Source: Rhodospirillaceae bacterium
GTDB lineage: Bacteria > Pseudomonadota > Alphaproteobacteria > UBA828
DNA: 35,058 nt
Reading direction: 5' to 3'
NCBI GenBank assembly: GCA_018666805.1
Contig: JABIXB010000084.1
Location: 1-35,058, forward strand
Positions 23,686 through 33,486 of the stretch are shown one piece after another (within the stretch, counting starts at the first letter, position 1; each line of letters starts with the position of its first letter). The translations under genes were made by a program, and so were the position numbers. Under the pieces are notes generated by a model. It was given only the letters and a program-made list of their open reading frames with translations. It made no database searches and was not told where the DNA came from.

Positions 23686-24855
23686 CTAGGCCGCGCACAC
23701 CTCATCAAGCAAGCGGCGCATGAACTGCTCGCAGGCGCGCACTTCACTCAGCTCAATAAATTCATTCGGCTTGTGCGCCTGTGCGATGCTACCCGGCCCA
23801 CATACTACCGCCGGATTACCGGCCTCCTGAAATTGGCCGGCCTCGGTGCCATAAGCGACGACCTCGGTTGTGTTCTTGCGCGCCAACGCCAGAACCAGCG
23901 CCTCGGCCGACGAGCCGTCCTCCGGCGCCAATCCGGGCACAAAGGCGCGCACCTCCGTTTCGATGCCGGTCGATTTATCAACCGCATGCATCTTCGGCAG
24001 CACCACATCATCGACATAAGTCTGGAAGCGATCGCGGATCTCATTCGCGTCGGCGCCGGGCATAAGGCGGTATTCCCAACTGAAGGTGCAGTGCAGCGGC
24101 ACAATATTTTGCGCCGTGCCACCCTGAATCGTACCGACATGAACGGTTGTGTAGGGCGGATTGAAGCCGCTCTCGGGCTGGCTCCGTTGATCGCGCATTT
24201 CGTCGCTGATGCCGCTCAGGAAATGCACCAGCTCCGCCGCATAGGCAACCGCATTGACGCCGCGGTCGATTTCGCTCGAATGGCGCTCCAATCCATGCAC
24301 GGTGGTGTAAAAGCTACACACCCCCTTATGCGCATTCACCACCGACATCAGGGTCGGCTCGCCGACGATCACCGCGCGCGGCTTGGCGCCGAACTGATCC
24401 ATTTTCGCGATCATCAGCGGCGCCCCGATACAGCCGACTTCCTCATCAAACGACAAGGCCAGGTGAATTGGCGTCTTCAGTTTTGTTGTGGCGAATTCGG
24501 GCGCCATGGCGAGCGCAATGGCGATGAAGCTCTTCATATCCGAGGTGCCGCGGCCATAGAGCTTGCCGTCTTTTTCGACTACTTCAAAAGGGTCGCTGTC
24601 CCACGCTTGGCCGTCCACCGGCACCACATCGGTATGGCCTGAGAGAACAATGCCCGGCACGTCCGGCGGGCCGATGGTGGCGTATAAATTGGCCTTTTCA
24701 CCGCCCGCATCGTGGATCAAATTGGATTCCACGCCAAGGCTTGACAGATAATCGGAAACGAAATGAATGAGTTCCAAATTAGACAGCCGGCTGGTGGTAT
24801 CGAAAGAGATCAGCTTTTTGATCATCTCGATCGCGCTATATCGATTATCGGGCAT
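23686..24855 (-). CDS. argE: Acetylornithine deacetylase-like M20 peptidase
   Basis: 389-residue zinc-dependent M20 deacetylase, most like ArgE, which removes acetate from N-acetylornithine in arginine synthesis. Metal-site motifs are SGHTDVVPVDGQ (His and the base-supporting Asp), GRGTSDMKSF (bridging Asp), SFDEEVGCIGAP (catalytic Glu-Glu) and CGPGSIAQAHKPNEFIE (C-terminal His). The dimerisation domain lies in the middle, around HSSEIDRGVNAV. ArgE versus related succinyl-diaminopimelate or carboxypeptidase enzymes is a judgement from overall sequence. ATG start at 24855. It is convergent with the kinase and divergent from the efflux operon. Confidence 0.88.
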   Translation of the reverse strand: MPDNRYSAIEMIKKLISFDTTSRLSNLELIHFVSDYLSSLGVESNLIHDAGGEKANLYATIGPPDVPGIVLSGHTDVVPVDGQAWDSDPFEVVEKDGKLYGRGTSDMKSFIAIALAMAPEFATTKLKTPIHLALSFDEEVGCIGAPLMIAKMDQFGAKPRAVIVGEPTLMSVVNAHKGVCSFYTTVHGLERHSSEIDRGVNAVAYAAELVHFLSGISDEMRDQRSQPESGFNPPYTTVHVGTIQGGTAQNIVPLHCTFSWEYRLMPGADANEIRDRFQTYVDDVVLPKMHAVDKSTGIETEVRAFVPGLAPEDGSSAEALVLALARKNTTEVVAYGTEAGQFQEAGNPAVVCGPGSIAQAHKPNEFIELSEVRACEQFMRRLLDEVCAA

Positions 24856-24963
24856 GTGCGGAGGCTTTCAAATATTGCGGTGCAGGCGGCGATAGTCGCC
24901 GCACGCCGCCAACTTTTCAAGAACGATGGCGCGACTTTGGCATAGAGAGCTTGGAACGTTGTA

Positions 24964-24991
24964 TTGACACAGCCGATCCCCCATATAGCGT
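24964..24991 (+). promoter_or_regulatory. Probable promoter of the RND efflux operon
   Basis: A perfect -35 hexamer TTGACA lies at 24964-24969. Candidate -10 elements follow: TAGCGT (24986-24991, 16-base spacer) or TATAGC (24984-24989, 14-base spacer). Transcription would start near 24998, leaving a short leader before the TTG start at 25031. The -10 match is weak, so this is a sequence-based guess. Confidence 0.4.
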
Positions 24992-25030
24992 TGGTAAGGG
25001 CAGCTTCGAAATAACTGAAAAGCTTAACTT

Positions 25031-26281
25031 TTGCGCCGTCGCCAGCGAACCTTAAAGATAGTTCTGCCGATCCTCGTTCTCCTCGGAGCCCTGGCCGTTG
25101 CGGGCTATCTACAGGCGACCAAGCCCCAGCTCGAACCCGAAGCGCCAGAGGAGCGCAGTTGGCTGATCGCCGCCACCCCGGCGGTGATTGCCGACCAACA
25201 GCCGGAATTGCTGGCATATGGCGAAATCGTCGCCCAGCGTGACGTCGAAATGCGCAATCTCGTCGCCGGCCAAATCACCGCTGTTGGCGAAAATTTCGTC
25301 GACGGCGGCGTGGTGCGCGCTGGCGACCTTCTGGTGCAAATCGATTCGTTCGAATTCGACGCGGCCGTGGCCGAGCGCGCCGCCCAGGTCAAGGAAGCCG
25401 AGGCGCGGCTGGCTGAGATCAAGGCACAAATCGCCGCCGAAGTGAGCAATCTGACGTTCGACCGCGAGCAGCTGGAAATCGCCGAACGCGAGTTGCGGCG
25501 CCGCGACGTGCTGGCCAGAGACAAGGTTATCTCCGAAAAGGCGCTCGATGATGCCCGCCTGGCGCGCAATGAACGGGCGCGCACGGTTTCGCTTGGCGAG
25601 CGCAACCTGCAAATGCTGCGCGCCAACGGCGACCGCCAGCGCGCCGTGATCGCGCAAACCGAGGTTGGCCTCAAGCGGGCGCGGCGCGATTTGCGCAACA
25701 CCCGCCTGCTCGCGCCGTTCGACGGCTTTTTGACCGAAACCGGCGCCGCCATCGGCAAGCGCCTGCCGGTCAACGGCCAGGTCGCCCGCCTGATCGATCT
25801 CAACCATCTCGAAGCGAAGATTCATCTCAGCGATGATGAATTCGGCCGCCTCGTCAAACCGCCGGAAAGCCTGCTCGGCCGCCCGGCGCGCGCGCTGTGG
25901 CGTGTGGGTGCGGAAATTTTCGAATACCGCGCCGAGATCGCCCGCGTCGGCGCGGAAATAGATGCCGCCAGCGGCGGCGTTCAGGCCTATGCCCGCATTG
26001 ACAGCGCAGGTCTGAAAACCGCCCTCAGGCCGGGCGCTTTCGTCGAGGTTTATCTGCGCGACCGGCACTATCGCCAAGTCGCCCGCCTGCCCGAAAGTGC
26101 CCTCCACAACGACGAAAAAGTCTATGTCATCGTGGATGGCCGGCTGGCCCAGCGCCTGGTCGAATTGGTCGCGCGCATTGGCAATGATGTCCTGGTGCAT
26201 GGCGAGCTCGCGCATGGTGAAATCGTGGCGACAACGCGATTTCCCGGCATCGGCCCGGGAGTCAAGGTCACAGCCAGATGA
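25031..26281 (+). CDS. RND efflux periplasmic adaptor (membrane fusion protein)
   Basis: 416 residues from a TTG start; an in-frame stop lies two codons upstream and no better start precedes the membrane anchor. Residues about 8-25 form the N-terminal anchor (VLPILVLLGALAVAGYL). A lipoyl half-motif follows (AYGEIVAQRDVEMRNLVAGQI), then a long alpha-helical hairpin (about 110-215), the second lipoyl half (LLAPFDGFLTETGAAIGKRL) and beta-barrel and membrane-proximal domains. It links the inner-membrane pump to an outer-membrane channel. Its stop overlaps the pump start as ATGA, so the two are translated together. No TolC-type gene is present nearby. Confidence 0.92.
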   Translation: MRRRQRTLKIVLPILVLLGALAVAGYLQATKPQLEPEAPEERSWLIAATPAVIADQQPELLAYGEIVAQRDVEMRNLVAGQITAVGENFVDGGVVRAGDLLVQIDSFEFDAAVAERAAQVKEAEARLAEIKAQIAAEVSNLTFDREQLEIAERELRRRDVLARDKVISEKALDDARLARNERARTVSLGERNLQMLRANGDRQRAVIAQTEVGLKRARRDLRNTRLLAPFDGFLTETGAAIGKRLPVNGQVARLIDLNHLEAKIHLSDDEFGRLVKPPESLLGRPARALWRVGAEIFEYRAEIARVGAEIDAASGGVQAYARIDSAGLKTALRPGAFVEVYLRDRHYRQVARLPESALHNDEKVYVIVDGRLAQRLVELVARIGNDVLVHGELAHGEIVATTRFPGIGPGVKVTAR

Positions 26282-29200
26282 AGGCGCCGCGGCGTGACCT
26301 GATCGGCGTCTTCGTGCGCCACGGCACCGCCGCCAATCTGCTGATGGCCTTCCTGATCGTTATCGGCCTGTTTTCCCTGGCCCGGCTGAACACCCAGTTT
26401 TTCCCCAAATTCACCGTCGACTGGATCACGGTGACCGTCGATTGGCCGGGTGCCAGCGCCGAGGATATCGACGCCAATATCGTCAGTGTGATCGAGCCCA
26501 AGGTGCGCTTTCTCGATAGCGTCTACCGTGTCTCATCGCAATCTTCCGAAGGCGTCGGCCTGGTTGCCATTCAGTTTCAGCAGGGCACCGACTTGCAAGC
26601 GGCGCTCGGCGATGTGGAATCGGAAGTGGCCCAACTCACCACCCTGCCGGCCGACAGCGAGAATCCGGTGGTGCAGCGCGTCTATAGTTATGAGCCGATC
26701 GGCCGCCTGATTCTCTCCGGCCCCTATCCTGAAGCCTCTCTCAAGTCACTGGCCAAGGACATACGCGAAGGACTGCTCGCCAAAGGGGTTGACCGGGTCG
26801 GGCTGGCGGGAGCGCGGCGTGAGGAAATCTGGGTCGAATTGCACCCGCGCACCATGCGCCGGCTTAACCTTGAAGCCGAGGAGATTGCCACCAGCATCCG
26901 CCAAAGCTCGCTTGACCTGCCGTCGGGCATCGTGCCGAGCGGCACCGACAAGCAAATCCGCAGCCTCGGCCTGGCAAAGACCGCCGAGGAGATCGGCCAT
27001 ATCGAAGTGCGGGCGCTCGACAATGGCGAGAAAATCCGCTTGCGCGATATCGCCCATATCTCCGACCGCTTCAACAAGGACGATCCGCTCGTCTTCCGCA
27101 GCGGCCAGCCCGCCATTGAACTGCAGGTGCAACGCGCGCCCTCATCCGATGCCTTGGAGCAGACCGCGCTGCTGAATGAATATGTGCGCGAGATCCGGCC
27201 TTCGCTGCCCGCCAATCTGAAACTTGAACAATATAACGACGTCGCCGAAGCGATTAACGACCGCATCAATCTACTGCTCAAGAACGGCGCCAGCGGGCTC
27301 GCCTTGGTCGTCGCCGTGCTATTTATTTTTCTCAGCGGGCGGGTTGCCTTCTGGGTTGCGGTCGGCATTCCCGTCGCCATGCTGGCAACGCTCGCGGCAA
27401 TGGCGCTGATGGGGCAATCGATCAATATGGTCAGCCTGTTTGCCATGATCATGGCGATCGGCATCATCGTCGACGATGCGATCGTCGTCGGCGAGCATTC
27501 AGTTACCCGGCGTGCGCTCGGCGATTCGCCCACCCAAGCGGCCGAAACCGGCGCCAAGCGCATGTTCGCGCCGGTAATCGCGGCGACTCTCACAACCCTC
27601 GCCGCCTTTCTGCCGCTCCTCATGGTCACCGATATCATCGGCCAGATCATCTACGCCATTCCGATGGTTATTATTGCCATTCTAATCGCCAGCCTGATCG
27701 AATGTTTTCTTATCCTTCCAGGCCATCTCAGGGGCGCGCTCAAAACCGACCCGCGCGCCGAAAACCGCTTCGCACGCTGGTTTAATCCACGCTTCGAAGC
27801 ATTTCGGGACGGCGCCTTTCAGCGTTTCGTCCGCGCCTGCCTGGCATGGCGCTATTTCACCCTGAGCATTGGCCTGGGTCTGCTCATTTTCCTGATCGGC
27901 TTGATGGGTGGCGGGCGGATCGGCTTCGTTTTCTTTCCTTCACCCGAATCCGATACAGTTTACGCCAATGTGGTGTTCGTTGAGGGCACTAAGCGCGAAA
28001 CCAGCATGGCCATGCTGGAGGAATTGGAACGCGCCCTCCATGTCGTCGAAGATAAGTTAACCGGCGGCGAAGGCGGCCTCGTGGTGATCAGCGTGGCCCA
28101 GCTCGGCAAGCCGATTGGCCGTTCGGACAGTTTCTTCCTGGGTAGCGGCGATCATATTGCCGGCATGCGGGTGGAGCTTGTGCCATCCGACAGCCGCAGT
28201 GTGCGAACGACGCAGTTGCTCAGTAACTGGCGCGACGAAATCCGCCTGATGGCCGGCACCGAAAGTTTCACCTTGATCGAGGAACAGTCAGGGCCGCCGG
28301 GGCGCGAAATTGACCTCCGTATCAGCGGCCAGTCGCTCACCGACCTCAAGGCGGCGGCATTGGAGGCGCGCGCCCTTCTTGGGCGTTTCCCCGGCATCAG
28401 CGATGTCGACGATGACCTGCCTTTCGGTAAGCAGGAAACCATCATGGAAGTAACGCCACGCGGCCGCGCCCTCGATTTCACCACCGAAAGCGTCGGGCGC
28501 CAGGTTCGTAATGCCTTCGAAGGGGCCATTGCCAAACGCTTCGCGCGCGGCGATGAAGAAATTACGGTACGTGTGCTTTACGCCCGCGATTCCTTGAACG
28601 AGGCCGATTTTCGCGGCCTTTATCTGCTCAGCCCCGGCGGACAGGAAGTCCCCCTGGCGGAGGTCGTTGCCTTCCGCGAAAAAGCGGGTTTTGCCCGCAT
28701 TCGCCGCGAGGACGGTCTGAGAACGGCCAGCGTCACGGCCGAGGTCGACGAGCTCGTCAACACCAGCGATCAGATAATTCAGGCCATGCACCAGGAGGGG
28801 CTGCAGGCTCTGGCGAATAAGCATGGCGTCAGCGTCGAATTCCGCGGCAAGGCGGAAGAACAGGAGCGCACCCTTGGCGACATGAAGCTCGGCACCTGGA
28901 TCGCCCTGATCGCGATTTACATGATTCTGGCGGCGATTTTTTCGAGTTATATACGGCCAATATTCGTCATGGCGGTGATTCCGTTTGGCATCGTCGGCGC
29001 CATTCTCGGCCACCTTATTCTCGGCTTCGATGTTTCTGTGCTCAGCCTTGTCGCCCTGTTGGGGTTGGCCGGCATTGTGGTCAATGATTCGATCATTCTG
29101 GTGCGCTCCATCGAGGAGCGTTTACGCGCCGGCGAGGCGCTGGTTGAGGCTGTCGTCGGCGGCGCGCGCGACCGCCTGCGCGCGGTTATCCTCACCTCGG

Positions 29201-29421
29201 TCACCACCATGTTCGGTCTCTTGCCGCTGCTGTTCGAAACCAGCCTGCAGGCGCAATTCCTCAAACCGATGGCCGTCACCATCGTTTTCGGCCTGCTCGG
29301 ATCGACCATTATCGTCCTGGTTTTGGTGCCGATCCTGCTCGTCATTCAGGCCGATATCACGGCCCTCTTTGCGCGCTTCAAATCATACTTTACCGGGCGG
29401 CGGAACACCGCAAACCTCTAA
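26278..29421 (+). CDS. RND family efflux transporter permease
   Basis: 1047 residues, the normal RND length, with twelve membrane helices in two blocks (after residues 10, 340-480, 530, and 870-1035) and two large periplasmic loops. The proton-relay pair is Asp399-Asp400 in AIGIIVDDAIVVGEH. In helix 10 the motif is GLAGIVVNDSIILV, so the Lys of AcrB (KNAILIVEF) is absent; this form is common in RND pumps outside the AcrB/MexB group. The exported compounds are unknown. It overlaps the adaptor gene by four bases and its 3' end overlaps the convergent trkH gene by four bases. Confidence 0.94.
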   Translation: MKAPRRDLIGVFVRHGTAANLLMAFLIVIGLFSLARLNTQFFPKFTVDWITVTVDWPGASAEDIDANIVSVIEPKVRFLDSVYRVSSQSSEGVGLVAIQFQQGTDLQAALGDVESEVAQLTTLPADSENPVVQRVYSYEPIGRLILSGPYPEASLKSLAKDIREGLLAKGVDRVGLAGARREEIWVELHPRTMRRLNLEAEEIATSIRQSSLDLPSGIVPSGTDKQIRSLGLAKTAEEIGHIEVRALDNGEKIRLRDIAHISDRFNKDDPLVFRSGQPAIELQVQRAPSSDALEQTALLNEYVREIRPSLPANLKLEQYNDVAEAINDRINLLLKNGASGLALVVAVLFIFLSGRVAFWVAVGIPVAMLATLAAMALMGQSINMVSLFAMIMAIGIIVDDAIVVGEHSVTRRALGDSPTQAAETGAKRMFAPVIAATLTTLAAFLPLLMVTDIIGQIIYAIPMVIIAILIASLIECFLILPGHLRGALKTDPRAENRFARWFNPRFEAFRDGAFQRFVRACLAWRYFTLSIGLGLLIFLIGLMGGGRIGFVFFPSPESDTVYANVVFVEGTKRETSMAMLEELERALHVVEDKLTGGEGGLVVISVAQLGKPIGRSDSFFLGSGDHIAGMRVELVPSDSRSVRTTQLLSNWRDEIRLMAGTESFTLIEEQSGPPGREIDLRISGQSLTDLKAAALEARALLGRFPGISDVDDDLPFGKQETIMEVTPRGRALDFTTESVGRQVRNAFEGAIAKRFARGDEEITVRVLYARDSLNEADFRGLYLLSPGGQEVPLAEVVAFREKAGFARIRREDGLRTASVTAEVDELVNTSDQIIQAMHQEGLQALANKHGVSVEFRGKAEEQERTLGDMKLGTWIALIAIYMILAAIFSSYIRPIFVMAVIPFGIVGAILGHLILGFDVSVLSLVALLGLAGIVVNDSIILVRSIEERLRAGEALVEAVVGGARDRLRAVILTSVTTMFGLLPLLFETSLQAQFLKPMAVTIVFGLLGSTIIVLVLVPILLVIQADITALFARFKSYFTGRRNTANL

Positions 29422-30875
29422 TCGCGCCAAAAGGTCGGCACCAGGAGGATGAGGACGGTAAAGAGCTCTAGGCGGCCGAGCAGCATGGCGAAAGAGAGCA
29501 GCCATTTGGCGGCCTCCGGCAGCGGCTGGAAGGTGCCGCTCGGGCCAATGATCGGACCAAGGCCGGGCCCGACATTGGCGAGCGCCGTGGCCGCGCCGGA
29601 AATGCTGGTGATGTAATCCAGCCCCATCAGCGACAGCGCCATGGCCAGCACGCCGAAGCTGACAATGAACAGGAAGAAGAAGCCCATCACCGCTCCCGGC
29701 ACCGTTTCCGGTATGGGGCGGTGATTATATTTCATCGGAAAGACGCCGTGCGGCTGAATCAATTGGTGAATTTGCACCCGTGCCGTGGCGTAGAGCACCT
29801 GGAAGCGAAATACCTTGATGCCGCCCGTGGTGCCGCCGGTGCAGCCGCCGATGAACATCAATACGGTAAAGGCCGGCAGGGCAAAACTGCCCCAGCCGCT
29901 GTAATCGGCGGAGGAATAGCCGGTTCCGGTCAACACCGAGATGGCGTTGAAGCTGGCATAGCGCACCGCATCGTCAATCGCCATGCCACCGGCCAACCAT
30001 TGCCAACCCGACAGCGCCAGCAGCGCCACCAGCACGATGCCCATAAACCAGCGCACCTGGGTATCGCGCCACAGGCGCTTCGCACCGCCGCGTACGGCAT
30101 GCAGATAGAGCACAAACGGCAATGAGCCGAGCACCATAAAGACAATGGCGATGCCCTCAATGACGGCATTGTCGAACATTCCGAAAGAGCGGTCCGAGGT
30201 CGAATAGCCGCCCGTCGCAATCGTCGTCATGCCGTGGCAAATCGCCTGAAACGCCGTCATACCGGCCAGCCAATAGGCCAGCGCATTGATGATCGTCAGC
30301 GCCAGATAAACCAGAAAAATGGCGCCGGCGAGTTGCGCGGTGCGCGGCAACACGCGTTCCGACTGATCCGAGGATTCGGCGCGGAAGAGCTGCATGCCGC
30401 CGATCCGGAGCATCGGCAGAATGGCGATGGCGGTGACAATGATGCCGATGCCGCCGAGCCATTGTAAGAGGGCGCGCCACAGGAGAATACCGGGCGGCGC
30501 ATCGTCGAGCCCGCTGATCACGGTCGAGCCGGTCGTGGTCAGGCCGGACATCGCCTCAAAATAAGCATCGGCGTAACTGAGGCCGAGATCGGAGAAGACG
30601 AAGGGCAGGGCTGCGAAAGCCGAAATGATCACCCAGGCGAAGGTGGTCAGGATAAACGCCTGCTTGACCGTCAGATTGGCCTCACCGGTACGGTTGACCA
30701 GAGTCATGGCGACGCCGATGAACAGCGTGAAAACACCGGCGGCGAGAAAGACGCGCCAATCCTTATTGCCGGCAATGCCGTCGGCCACCGCCGGCAACAT
30801 CATGGCCAGCGCGACCGTCGTCAGCAGAACCCCAATCACAAAGAATATGGGGCGAAAATCCTTAACCGAGCCCAT
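29418..30875 (-). CDS. trkH: TrkH-type potassium uptake protein
   Basis: 485-residue potassium channel/transporter subunit with the four-fold repeated membrane-pore-membrane layout. The four selectivity-filter loops are seen: GLTTTGSTV, TIATGGYSTSD, LTGTGYSSAD and ALANVGPGLGP. The gating-related loop GGCTGGTTGGIKVFRF lies before the third-to-fourth repeat junction. TrkH works with the cytoplasmic NAD-binding ring TrkA, not encoded here. ATG start at 30875 with GGAG ten bases upstream. The gene is preceded by folE on the same strand, about 80 bases away. Confidence 0.94.
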   Translation of the reverse strand: MGSVKDFRPIFFVIGVLLTTVALAMMLPAVADGIAGNKDWRVFLAAGVFTLFIGVAMTLVNRTGEANLTVKQAFILTTFAWVIISAFAALPFVFSDLGLSYADAYFEAMSGLTTTGSTVISGLDDAPPGILLWRALLQWLGGIGIIVTAIAILPMLRIGGMQLFRAESSDQSERVLPRTAQLAGAIFLVYLALTIINALAYWLAGMTAFQAICHGMTTIATGGYSTSDRSFGMFDNAVIEGIAIVFMVLGSLPFVLYLHAVRGGAKRLWRDTQVRWFMGIVLVALLALSGWQWLAGGMAIDDAVRYASFNAISVLTGTGYSSADYSGWGSFALPAFTVLMFIGGCTGGTTGGIKVFRFQVLYATARVQIHQLIQPHGVFPMKYNHRPIPETVPGAVMGFFFLFIVSFGVLAMALSLMGLDYITSISGAATALANVGPGLGPIIGPSGTFQPLPEAAKWLLSFAMLLGRLELFTVLILLVPTFWRD

Positions 30876-30904
30876 TCAACCGGTGCTCCAGCCTAGTGGA
30901 CGAA

Positions 30905-30937
30905 ATCCAATATATGGTAGTCGGGCGCCTATTGGAT
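30905..30937. promoter_or_regulatory. 8-bp inverted repeat between folE and trkH
   Basis: ATCCAATA (30905-30912) and its exact complement TATTGGAT (30930-30937) are separated by 17 bases, 18 bases downstream of folE and upstream of trkH. It could be an operator or part of an RNA hairpin; no T-run follows, so a terminator is unlikely. Confidence 0.3.
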
Positions 30938-30954
30938 CGGCGCTTGCCTATATT

Positions 30955-31599
30955 CTAGCCTAAGGGCTTGCCGAGCTCGTGCCCGATCACCGCAAGAAAT
31001 TCGCGCCGTGTCTTCGGGTCGGTGCGAAACGTTCCCAGCATGCGGCTGGTCACCATCATCACGCCACGTTTTTGAATACCGCGGGTGGTCATGCAGTGAT
31101 GCGCCGCCTCGACCACCACACCAACGCCGCGCGGCTTAATGACATCACCCAGGGCATCGGCGATCTGCGCCGTCATCTTTTCCTGAATTTGCATACGCCG
31201 GGCATAAACCTCGACAATACGCGCCAATTTGCTGATCCCGACAACGCTCTTATCGGGCAAATAGCCGATATGCACCCGCCCCACGATCGGCGCCATATGG
31301 TGTTCGCAATGAGAATTGATTTCGACGCCCTTCAGCACCACCATTTCGTCGTAACCATCGGTCTCTTCGAAGGATTTATTGAGAATTTCGACGGGATCCT
31401 GACGATAGCCGGCATAATATTCCTCATAGGCGCGCACAACGCGGTCGGGCGTATCCAACAGGCCCTCGCGGTCAGGGTCGTCGCCGGCCCACTTGATAAG
31501 GGTGCGGACGGCGTCGCGCGCTTCCTCTTTGCTGGGCCGATTCTTGTCGAGAGCGGAAACTTTCGCCGGACGGGAATCGGTCGCTTCGTGTTTACTCAA
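30955..31599 (-). CDS. folE: GTP cyclohydrolase I
   Basis: 214 residues. The enzyme turns GTP into 7,8-dihydroneopterin triphosphate, the first step of folate (and queuosine-type) synthesis. The zinc and active-site motifs [19 protein letters not shown] and HHCMTTRGI are complete, as is [23 protein letters not shown]. This is the classical zinc-dependent FolE1. The likely start is TTG at 31599, seven bases after GGAG (31607-31610). The first 25 residues are a variable, charged extension common in the family. Confidence 0.95.
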   Translation of the reverse strand: MSKHEATDSRPAKVSALDKNRPSKEEARDAVRTLIKWAGDDPDREGLLDTPDRVVRAYEEYYAGYRQDPVEILNKSFEETDGYDEMVVLKGVEINSHCEHHMAPIVGRVHIGYLPDKSVVGISKLARIVEVYARRMQIQEKMTAQIADALGDVIKPRGVGVVVEAAHHCMTTRGIQKRGVMMVTSRMLGTFRTDPKTRREFLAVIGHELGKPLG

Positions 31600-31767
31600 A
31601 ACACTTCTCCTATGGACGAAATAATCTGTGGGTAAGACGCCTGCGCAGGTCTCGGTGGCAATTGGGGTATGGGAATTAAGTGAGCCAATGGCGCGCGCCC
31701 TATTTATCGCCTAATACGCTCGCGTGCAAGCAGCAGGGACCCGAAAAAGAGCAAAAACTGCGCCCAC

Positions 31768-32160
31768 CTAATTTAACCTCACTTGCTGATTCGGATCGTC
31801 GAGCGAAAATGTCGGAATAACCGCCTCAAACCGTTCGCCGCCATCCACTTCCATCTCGTAGAAACCGGCCATAATGCCGGATGGTGTCGATAGCGGGCAG
31901 CCGCTGGTGTATTCGAAGCTCTCTCCCGGCGCCAATATCGGCTGTTCACCGATCACACCAGGGCCACGAACCTCCTGAATTTGGCCCAGCCCGTCGGTAA
32001 TGTGCCAATATCGGTTCAATAATTGTATCGTCGCGCCGCTTTGGTTGTGGATGGTGACATGGTAGCCCCAGACATAGCGGCTTTTATCCGGCTCGGATTG
32101 CTCGTCCAGGTAAAATGGGTTAACCGTAATTTCAACCGAATTTGTCAGCTTTTGGTACAT
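31768..32160 (-). CDS. apaG: ApaG domain protein
   Basis: 130-residue fibronectin-type-III-like beta-sandwich protein of the ApaG family. The core is [66 protein letters not shown], with the family GxGVxGxxP motif. ApaG has been linked to cobalt and magnesium efflux in enterobacteria; its biochemistry is poorly known. ATG at 32160, with ACGGAAA just upstream. It follows metZ by 115 bases on the same strand, and a strong hairpin lies between them. Confidence 0.93.
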   Translation of the reverse strand: MYQKLTNSVEITVNPFYLDEQSEPDKSRYVWGYHVTIHNQSGATIQLLNRYWHITDGLGQIQEVRGPGVIGEQPILAPGESFEYTSGCPLSTPSGIMAGFYEMEVDGGERFEAVIPTFSLDDPNQQVRLN

Positions 32161-32188
32161 TTTCCGTCCGATACCCGCGAAACTTCAA

Positions 32189-32208
32189 GCGGGGCCGTAT
32201 GGCCCCGC
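32189..32208 (-). terminator. GC-rich hairpin between metZ and apaG
   Basis: A perfect 8-bp stem (32189-32196 with 32201-32208) encloses the loop ATAC (minus strand), downstream of metZ. On the minus strand only a poor T-tract follows (TTGAAGTTT), so it may act as a weak terminator, a mRNA-stabilising end for metZ, or an attenuator before apaG. Confidence 0.45.
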
Positions 32209-32275
32209 CCGGTGCTCGGCTAATATTGTGGCAAGCAGCGCCTTTGTCCAGTGCCAGAGCACATGTATAGGCTTC

Positions 32276-33469
32276 TCAACCTATAGCCTGGGCAAGGTCT
32301 TCCTTGACGTCCTCGACGTCCTCCAGGCCCACGGAAAGGCGCAACAGGCCGTCCGAGATGCCGAGCGCCGCCCGTTCCTCCGGCTGAAGGCGCTGGTGGG
32401 TTGTCGTCGCCGGGTGGGTAATCAGGCTTTTCGCATCTCCGAGATTGTTGGATATATCGATCAGCTGAAGGCGGTTAAGCAGGTCGAACGCCGCCGCTTT
32501 ACCGCCCGACATATCGAAACTGACAACCGTGCCGCCGGCGCTCATTTGGCTTTGCGCGAGCGCATATTGCGGATGGCTCTCAAGGCCCGGATAAAGCACC
32601 TTTCCGACCGCGCCGCATGATTGCAAAAAGCCCGCAACCGCCAGCGCATTGGCGCACATGCGCTCGACCCTTAATTCCAGCGTCTCCAGGCCCTTCAACA
32701 AGACCCAGGCATTAAACGGGCTGAGCGAGGGGCCGGTGTGGCGCAGGAACGGCAGCAATTCGTCATCGACAAAGGCCTGGTCCGACAATATCGCGCCGCC
32801 AAGACAGCGGCCCTGGCCGTCGATATGTTTGGTCGCGGAATAGACAACGATATCAGCGCCAAGCTGCATGGCGGGCTGCAACAGGGGCGTGGCAAATACA
32901 TTGTCGACAATCAGGCGCGCGCCGTTTTCTTTCGCCAGCGCCGAAACCGCCGGCAAATCAATTATCTCAAGCGTCGGATTTGACGGTGATTCCAAAAAGA
33001 CGCAAGCCGTCTCGGGCCGGAACGCCGCTTGCCACTGGGCCATATCCGTGCCGTCCACAAGCGTTACCTCGATGCCATAGCGCGGCAGTAATTCACCGAC
33101 AATATAGAGGCAGGAGCCAAACAGGGCGCGCGACGCGACAACATGATCGCCGGCCCGCAGCTGCGCCATCAAAGCAGCGAACACAGCCGCCATACCGGTG
33201 CTCGTCGCCTTGCACGCCTCGGCGCCTTCCAACAGGGCCAAGCGCTGTTCGAACATGGCAACGGTGGGGTTGCCAAAACGCGAATAAACAAAGCCTGGCG
33301 CCTCGCCCTTGAAGCGCGCTTCCGCCTCGGCCGCGCCGTCATAGACATAGCCCGAGGTCAGAAATATCGCCTCGCTTGTCTCGCCATGGCCTGAGCGCGT
33401 CGTGCCGCCGCGCACCAGACGGGTTGCCCGGCGCCACTTCTTGCCGTCGCTGCTGCTGTTCTTCGCCAT
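32276..33469 (-). CDS. metZ: O-succinylhomoserine sulfhydrylase
   Basis: 397-residue PLP enzyme of the Cys/Met metabolism family, making homocysteine directly from O-succinylhomoserine (or O-acetylhomoserine) and sulfide. Features: TRLVRGGTTRSGHGETSEAIFLTSGYVYD at the N-terminus, YSRFGNPTV, the PLP Lys in YSATKHIDGQGR and SVGLEDVEDVKEDL at the end. The N-terminal pattern is closest to MetZ; MetB/MetC-like activity is the alternative. ATG at 33469 with AAAGG upstream. The leader carries a SAM-II riboswitch and an intrinsic terminator, which fits methionine-pathway control. Confidence 0.93.
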   Translation of the reverse strand: MAKNSSSDGKKWRRATRLVRGGTTRSGHGETSEAIFLTSGYVYDGAAEAEARFKGEAPGFVYSRFGNPTVAMFEQRLALLEGAEACKATSTGMAAVFAALMAQLRAGDHVVASRALFGSCLYIVGELLPRYGIEVTLVDGTDMAQWQAAFRPETACVFLESPSNPTLEIIDLPAVSALAKENGARLIVDNVFATPLLQPAMQLGADIVVYSATKHIDGQGRCLGGAILSDQAFVDDELLPFLRHTGPSLSPFNAWVLLKGLETLELRVERMCANALAVAGFLQSCGAVGKVLYPGLESHPQYALAQSQMSAGGTVVSFDMSGGKAAAFDLLNRLQLIDISNNLGDAKSLITHPATTTHQRLQPEERAALGISDGLLRLSVGLEDVEDVKEDLAQAIG

Positions 33470-33486
33470 CTCGAACCTTTCCCAAT

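Noticed and set aside
23413-24642. Plus-strand open frame spanning the kinase end and argE
   Set aside because: Overlaps the kinase catalytic region out of frame and argE in antisense; no domain.
25109-26215. Open frame of 368 codons opposite the efflux adaptor gene
   Set aside because: Antisense to a full-length adaptor; composition reflects third-position GC bias.
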